The notes under the pieces were generated by a model. That model saw nothing but the letters and a program-made list of their open reading frames with translations. It had not been told where the DNA came from and searched no databases. The translations under genes and the position numbers were made by a program. Of a stretch of DNA of 64,000 nucleotides, positions 59,815 to 64,000 are shown piece by piece (the stretch's first letter is position 1; each line of letters begins with the position of its first letter). The DNA comes from Ridgeia piscesae (lineage: Eukaryota > Annelida > Polychaeta > Sabellida > Siboglinidae), in the NCBI GenBank assembly GCA_025642075.2, contig JAODUO010000034.1, positions 86,001 to 150,000 of the forward strand, in the 5' to 3' direction.

Positions 59815-61200
59815 CGGTTGTAGCAGATCCAACCGGTTTTGCGCATCTTTCCCCGTACCTTGTTTGAAACAACTTCCCCAGATGTGCTGCCTACCTCCCC
59901 TTTACCTTAGGCCTGTGTTGGTATCATTGAGTGATGAAGCAGTTTGAAAGATTAATCCATACGGATCTAGGTGTTTGAGTCATTTATGGCAGCGTGTACA
60001 AATATAAAAGCCAGACAAACCCATTGACTTTACTTTACGTAAGCCTCGTCAACTGATGCATTCACTTTCGGTGCCGTCCAAAATATTCGCACAGCGAGAT
60101 TATCTTGGCAGGTCAATTTGTTCTCAATCCGACCTAACAATCAAGTCGCGACACTTGGCAACTGACACAGCCCTCTATCTTGATCTGTGATTGTCGTCAA
60201 TTTGCAAACGGACCAAGCAATGCCTTCAGGCGATGGAGGGAGGTTAAATTGCGCCAACATTCCTCCTGCCCAAGGGACGGGCTACCCTCGCGGCAGAGAA
60301 GAATCGGGCAAACAAATGCGTCTTCTTCGCCGCTGAATGAGACGTCAGCACTAAATACGTTTAGGAGGAATAAAATTAGCATGTGCAAACAGCCCGCATT
60401 CTAACGAGCGGGCAGGGAAGTACAAATTTGCGCTGTACCTTTCACTTGGCGTCCGATTGACTTTCTCCTGCTTTATGGACTGTGGGTTGTTTGTAGACTT
60501 AATGATAATGTTCCGCGGCAATTGGCGCTGGGCTCCGTGAAGGGCTCATGAATATATATGACCAGGTCAGCACTGTGCCCGATATAGAGCCCCAGAGGTA
60601 CTACCCCTCGTGTCTTACAGACGTGCTTTACGCCAACATCTAGTGTATTTTCACAACGTTTTATTCTTGCTTAGATGGTTTCTTTTAAACTGTTAATAAT
60701 TACTACACACGACGGGATACGCACCGGTGGAGGTGATATCAGTTCTGTTAGTCGTCAGACTGGTCCTAGCCCGCTGTGGTTTGGGAGTTCACATCGTGCG
60801 TGACCGAAAAATGACACGTGCAGGCGCATTGCCGGAAATGGATTTCAAACGAAATACAGGTAAATAACTTAGCTATCAACAACTATTGTGAATGATTGAA
60901 AGTTTGAAACCAGTCAAAATGGCAAATAGTGTTTGAGAAGCTGCTTAGTTATTATAATCACTGCTAAAACAAGTAGATTACGAAAGACGAAAAACTCTAC
61001 ACGATGTGCTAATAACTGGAAAAGAATTCGGCTCTGTGATCATACCTGTTGGCTCTGTTATCACATAAGGAACTTTACGTCGAAACAAAGCTGTAACTCC
61101 ACCAAAGAAGTCTAAAGTTTACACATGGAAAGAAGGTATAATGGGAAACGTTAGCGGTAATTTTAATTTGCGCAAATTAAGCGATCATAATTGTGGAGAC
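59815..61200 (+). other. unique CpG-richer spacer with possible promoter and first exon
   Basis: Unique sequence between two satellites, richer in CpG than the rest. TATAAAAG is at 60003-60010. A 74-codon frame at 60180-60404 and a 60-codon frame at 60933-61115 show no known domain. ATG 60811 opens a short frame (MTRAGALPEMDFKRNT) that meets a donor-like ACAG|GTAAAT at 60860, as in a first coding exon of a gene continuing to the right. Unproven. Confidence 0.25.
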
Positions 61201-64000
61201 GTGGGCCTACTGCCTTTTTAGTAGGATACACTCTACTTGTGTACGTGGGCCTACTGCCTTCTTAGTAGGATACACTCTACTTGTGTACGTGGGCCTACTG
61301 CCTTCTTAGTAGGATACACTCTACTTGTGTACGTGGGCCTACTGCCTTCTTAGTAGGATACACTCTACTTGTGTACGTGGGCCTACTGCCTTCTTAGTAG
61401 GATACACTCTACTTGTGTACGTGGGCCTACTGCCTTCTTGGTAGGATACACTCTACTTGTGTACGTGGGCCTACTGCCTTCTTAGTAGGATACACTCTAC
61501 TTGTGTACGTGGGCCTACTGCCTTCTTAGTAGGATACACTCTACTTGTGTACGTGGGCCTACTGCCTTCTTGGTAGGATACACTCTACTTGTGTACGTGG
61601 GCCTACTGCCTTCTTGGTAGGATACACTCTACTTGTGTACGTGGGCCTACTGCCTTCTTAGTAGGATACACTCTACTTGTGTACGTGGGCCTACTGCCTT
61701 CTTAGTAGGATACACTCTACTTGTGTACGTGGGCCTACTGCCTTCTTAGTAGGATACACTCTACTTGTGTACGTGGGCCTACTGCCTTCTTAGTAGGATA
61801 CACTCTACTTGTGTACGTGGGCCTACTGCCTTCTTAGTAGGATACACTCTACTTGTGTACGTGGGCCTACTGCCTTCTTAGTAGGATACACTCTACTTGT
61901 GTACGTGGGCCTACTGCCTTCTTAGTAGGATACACTCTACTTGTGTACGTGGGCCTACTGCCTTCTTAGTAGGATACACTCTACTTGTGTACGTGGGCCT
62001 ACTGCCTTCTTGGTAGGATACACTCTACTTGTGTACGTGGGCCTACTGCCTTCTTGGTAGGATACACTCTACTTGTGTACGTGGGCCTACTGCCTTCTTG
62101 GTAGGATACACTCTACTTGTGTACGTGGGCCTACTGCCTTCTTAGTAGGATACACTCTACTTGTGTACGTGGGCCTACTGCCTTCTTAGTAGGATACACT
62201 CTACTTGTGTACGTGGGCCTACTGCCTTCTTGGTAGGATACACTCTACTTGTGTACGTGGGCCTACTGCCTTCTTGGTAGGATACACTCTACTTGTGTAC
62301 GTGGGCCTACTGCCTTCTTAGTAGGATACACTCTACTTGTGTACGTGGGCCTACTGCCTTCTTAGTAGGATACACTCTACTTGTGTACGTGGGCCTACTG
62401 CCTTCTTAGTAGGATACACTCTACTTGTGTACGTGGGCCTACTGCCTTCTTAGTAGGATACACTCTACTTGTGTACGTGGGCCTACTGCCTTCTTAGTAG
62501 GATACACTCTACTTGTGTACGTGGGCCTACTGCCTTCTTGGTAGGATACACTCTACTTGTGTACGTGGGCCTACTGCCTTCTTGGTAGGATACACTCTAC
62601 TTGTGTACGTGGGCCTACTGCCTTCTTGGTAGGATACACTCTACTTGTGTACGTGGGCCTACTGCCTTCTTGGTAGGATACACTCTACTTGTGTACGTGG
62701 GCCTACTGCCTTCTTAGTAGGATACACTCTACTTGTGTACGTGGGCCTACTGCCTTCTTAGTAGGATACACTCTACTTGTGTACGTGGGCCTACTGCCTT
62801 CTTAGTAGGATACACTCTACTTGTGTACGTGGGCCTACTGCCTTCTTAGTAGGATACACTCTACTTGTGTACGTGGGCCTACTGCCTTCTTAGTAGGATA
62901 CACTCTACTTGTGTACGTGGGCCTACTGCCTTCTTGGTAGGATACACTCTACTTGTGTACGTGGGCCTACTGCCTTCTTAGTAGGATACACTCTACTTGT
63001 GTACGTGGGCCTACTGCCTTCTTAGTAGGATACACTCTACTTGTGTACGTGGGCCTACTGCCTTCTTGGTAGGATACACTCTACTTGTGTACGTGGGCCT
63101 ACTGCCTTCTTGGTAGGATACACTCTACTTGTGTACGTGGGCCTACTGCCTTCTTAGTAGGATACACTCTACTTGTGTACGTGGGCCTACTGCCTTCTTA
63201 GTAGGATACACTCTACTTGTGTACGTGGGCCTACTGCCTTCTTAGTAGGATACACTCTACTTGTGTACGTGGGCCTACTGCCTTCTTAGTAGGATACACT
63301 CTACTTGTGTACGTGGGCCTACTGCCTTCTTAGTAGGATACACTCTACTTGTGTACGTGGGCCTACTGCCTTCTTAGTAGGATACACTCTACTTGTGTAC
63401 GTGGGCCTACTGCCTTCTTAGTAGGATACACTCTACTTGTGTACGTGGGCCTACTGCCTTCTTAGTAGGATACACTCTACTTGTGTACGTGGGCCTACTG
63501 CCTTCTTAGTAGGATACACTCTACTTGTGTACGTGGGCCTACTGCCTTCTTAGTAGGATACACTCTACTTGTGTACGTGGGCCTACTGCCTTCTTGGTAG
63601 GATACACTCTACTTGTGTACGTGGGCCTACTGCCTTCTTGGTAGGATACACTCTACTTGTGTACGTGGGCCTACTGCCTTCTTAGTAGGATACACTCTAC
63701 TTGTGTACGTGGGCCTACTGCCTTCTTAGTAGGATACACTCTACTTGTGTACGTGGGCCTACTGCCTTCTTAGTAGGATACACTCTACTTGTGTACGTGG
63801 GCCTACTGCCTTCTTGGTAGGATACACTCTACTTGTGTACGTGGGCCTACTGCCTTCTTAGTAGGATACACTCTACTTGTGTACGTGGGCCTACTGCCTT
63901 CTTAGTAGGATACACTCTACTTGTGTACGTGGGCCTACTGCCTTCTTAGTAGGATACACTCTACTTGTGTACGTGGGCCTACTGCCTTCTTAGTAGGATA
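61201..64000. repeat. 44-bp satellite, at least 63 copies, runs off the window
   Basis: GTGGGCCTACTGCCTTCTTA starts a 44-bp unit repeated from 61201; the 64th copy is cut by the window end. There are no indels. Copies differ at essentially one site, CTTA or CTTG before GTAGG. CCTACT and AGTAGG in each unit form a perfect 6-bp stem with an 8-nt loop; the G variant keeps pairing as a G-U wobble in RNA. Confidence 0.97.

Noticed and set aside
56461..64000. CRISPR array
   Set aside because: Units are identical along their whole length with no unique spacers, and the genome is eukaryotic.

Overview
This 64 kb window is eukaryotic: AT-rich, intron-rich and unusually full of tandem repeats. It holds one clearly recognisable gene, on the + strand from about 35.4 to 56.1 kb. 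Its 18 coding exons join in consistent phase with GT..AG borders and encode a C2 domain, a PDZ domain, a RhoGEF (DH) domain and a PH domain. That order matches PsGEF, the protostome-specific Rho guanine nucleotide exchange factor described in insects and limpet and absent from deuterostomes. With the repeat-rich, SINE-bearing background this suggests a lophotrochozoan, most likely a mollusc. Neither the species nor orthology could be tested by alignment.

Layout. 1-35.4 kb: no convincing gene; non-coding DNA with many micro- and minisatellites, tRNA-derived SINE fragments, a near-perfect 42-bp-arm hairpin (19.1 kb) and a probable MITE with 21-bp terminal inverted repeats (32.7-33.15 kb). Since the first recognisable exon starts at a splice acceptor, part of this may be upstream intron or 5' flank of the same gene. 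35.4-54.4 kb: the PsGEF-like gene. Exons 2-8 encode C2, exons 9-10 PDZ, exon 10 a long Ser-rich linker, exons 11-15 DH, exon 16 the DH-PH connector and exons 17-18 PH. Two probable 3' exons follow (54.9 and 55.5 kb), with a candidate poly(A) signal near 56.12 kb. 56.46-59.81 kb: 78 copies of a 43-bp satellite without a single length change. 59.8-61.2 kb: unique, more CpG-rich DNA with a possible promoter and first exon. 61.2 kb to the end: at least 63 copies of a 44-bp satellite, also without indels, running off the window.

The most interesting observation is in the gene. The 5' splice site ending exon 10 (ACT|GTGAGT) lies in an 18-bp minisatellite, so the donor is present 56 times in tandem over about 1 kb. 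Each unit is six codons (VSLNLT) without a stop and keeps phase 0, so splicing at any copy would give the same reading frame with a different number of repeats between PDZ and DH. A 1.5 kb, 32-bp array with almost no AG dinucleotide follows directly. A second donor, that of exon 16, is also tandemly copied (28-bp unit), but there only the first copy keeps frame. The 3' end is also odd: the PH exon ends in TAA, yet the frame stays open across the next junction into a further 27-codon stretch, and the TAA is placed where nonsense-mediated decay might act.
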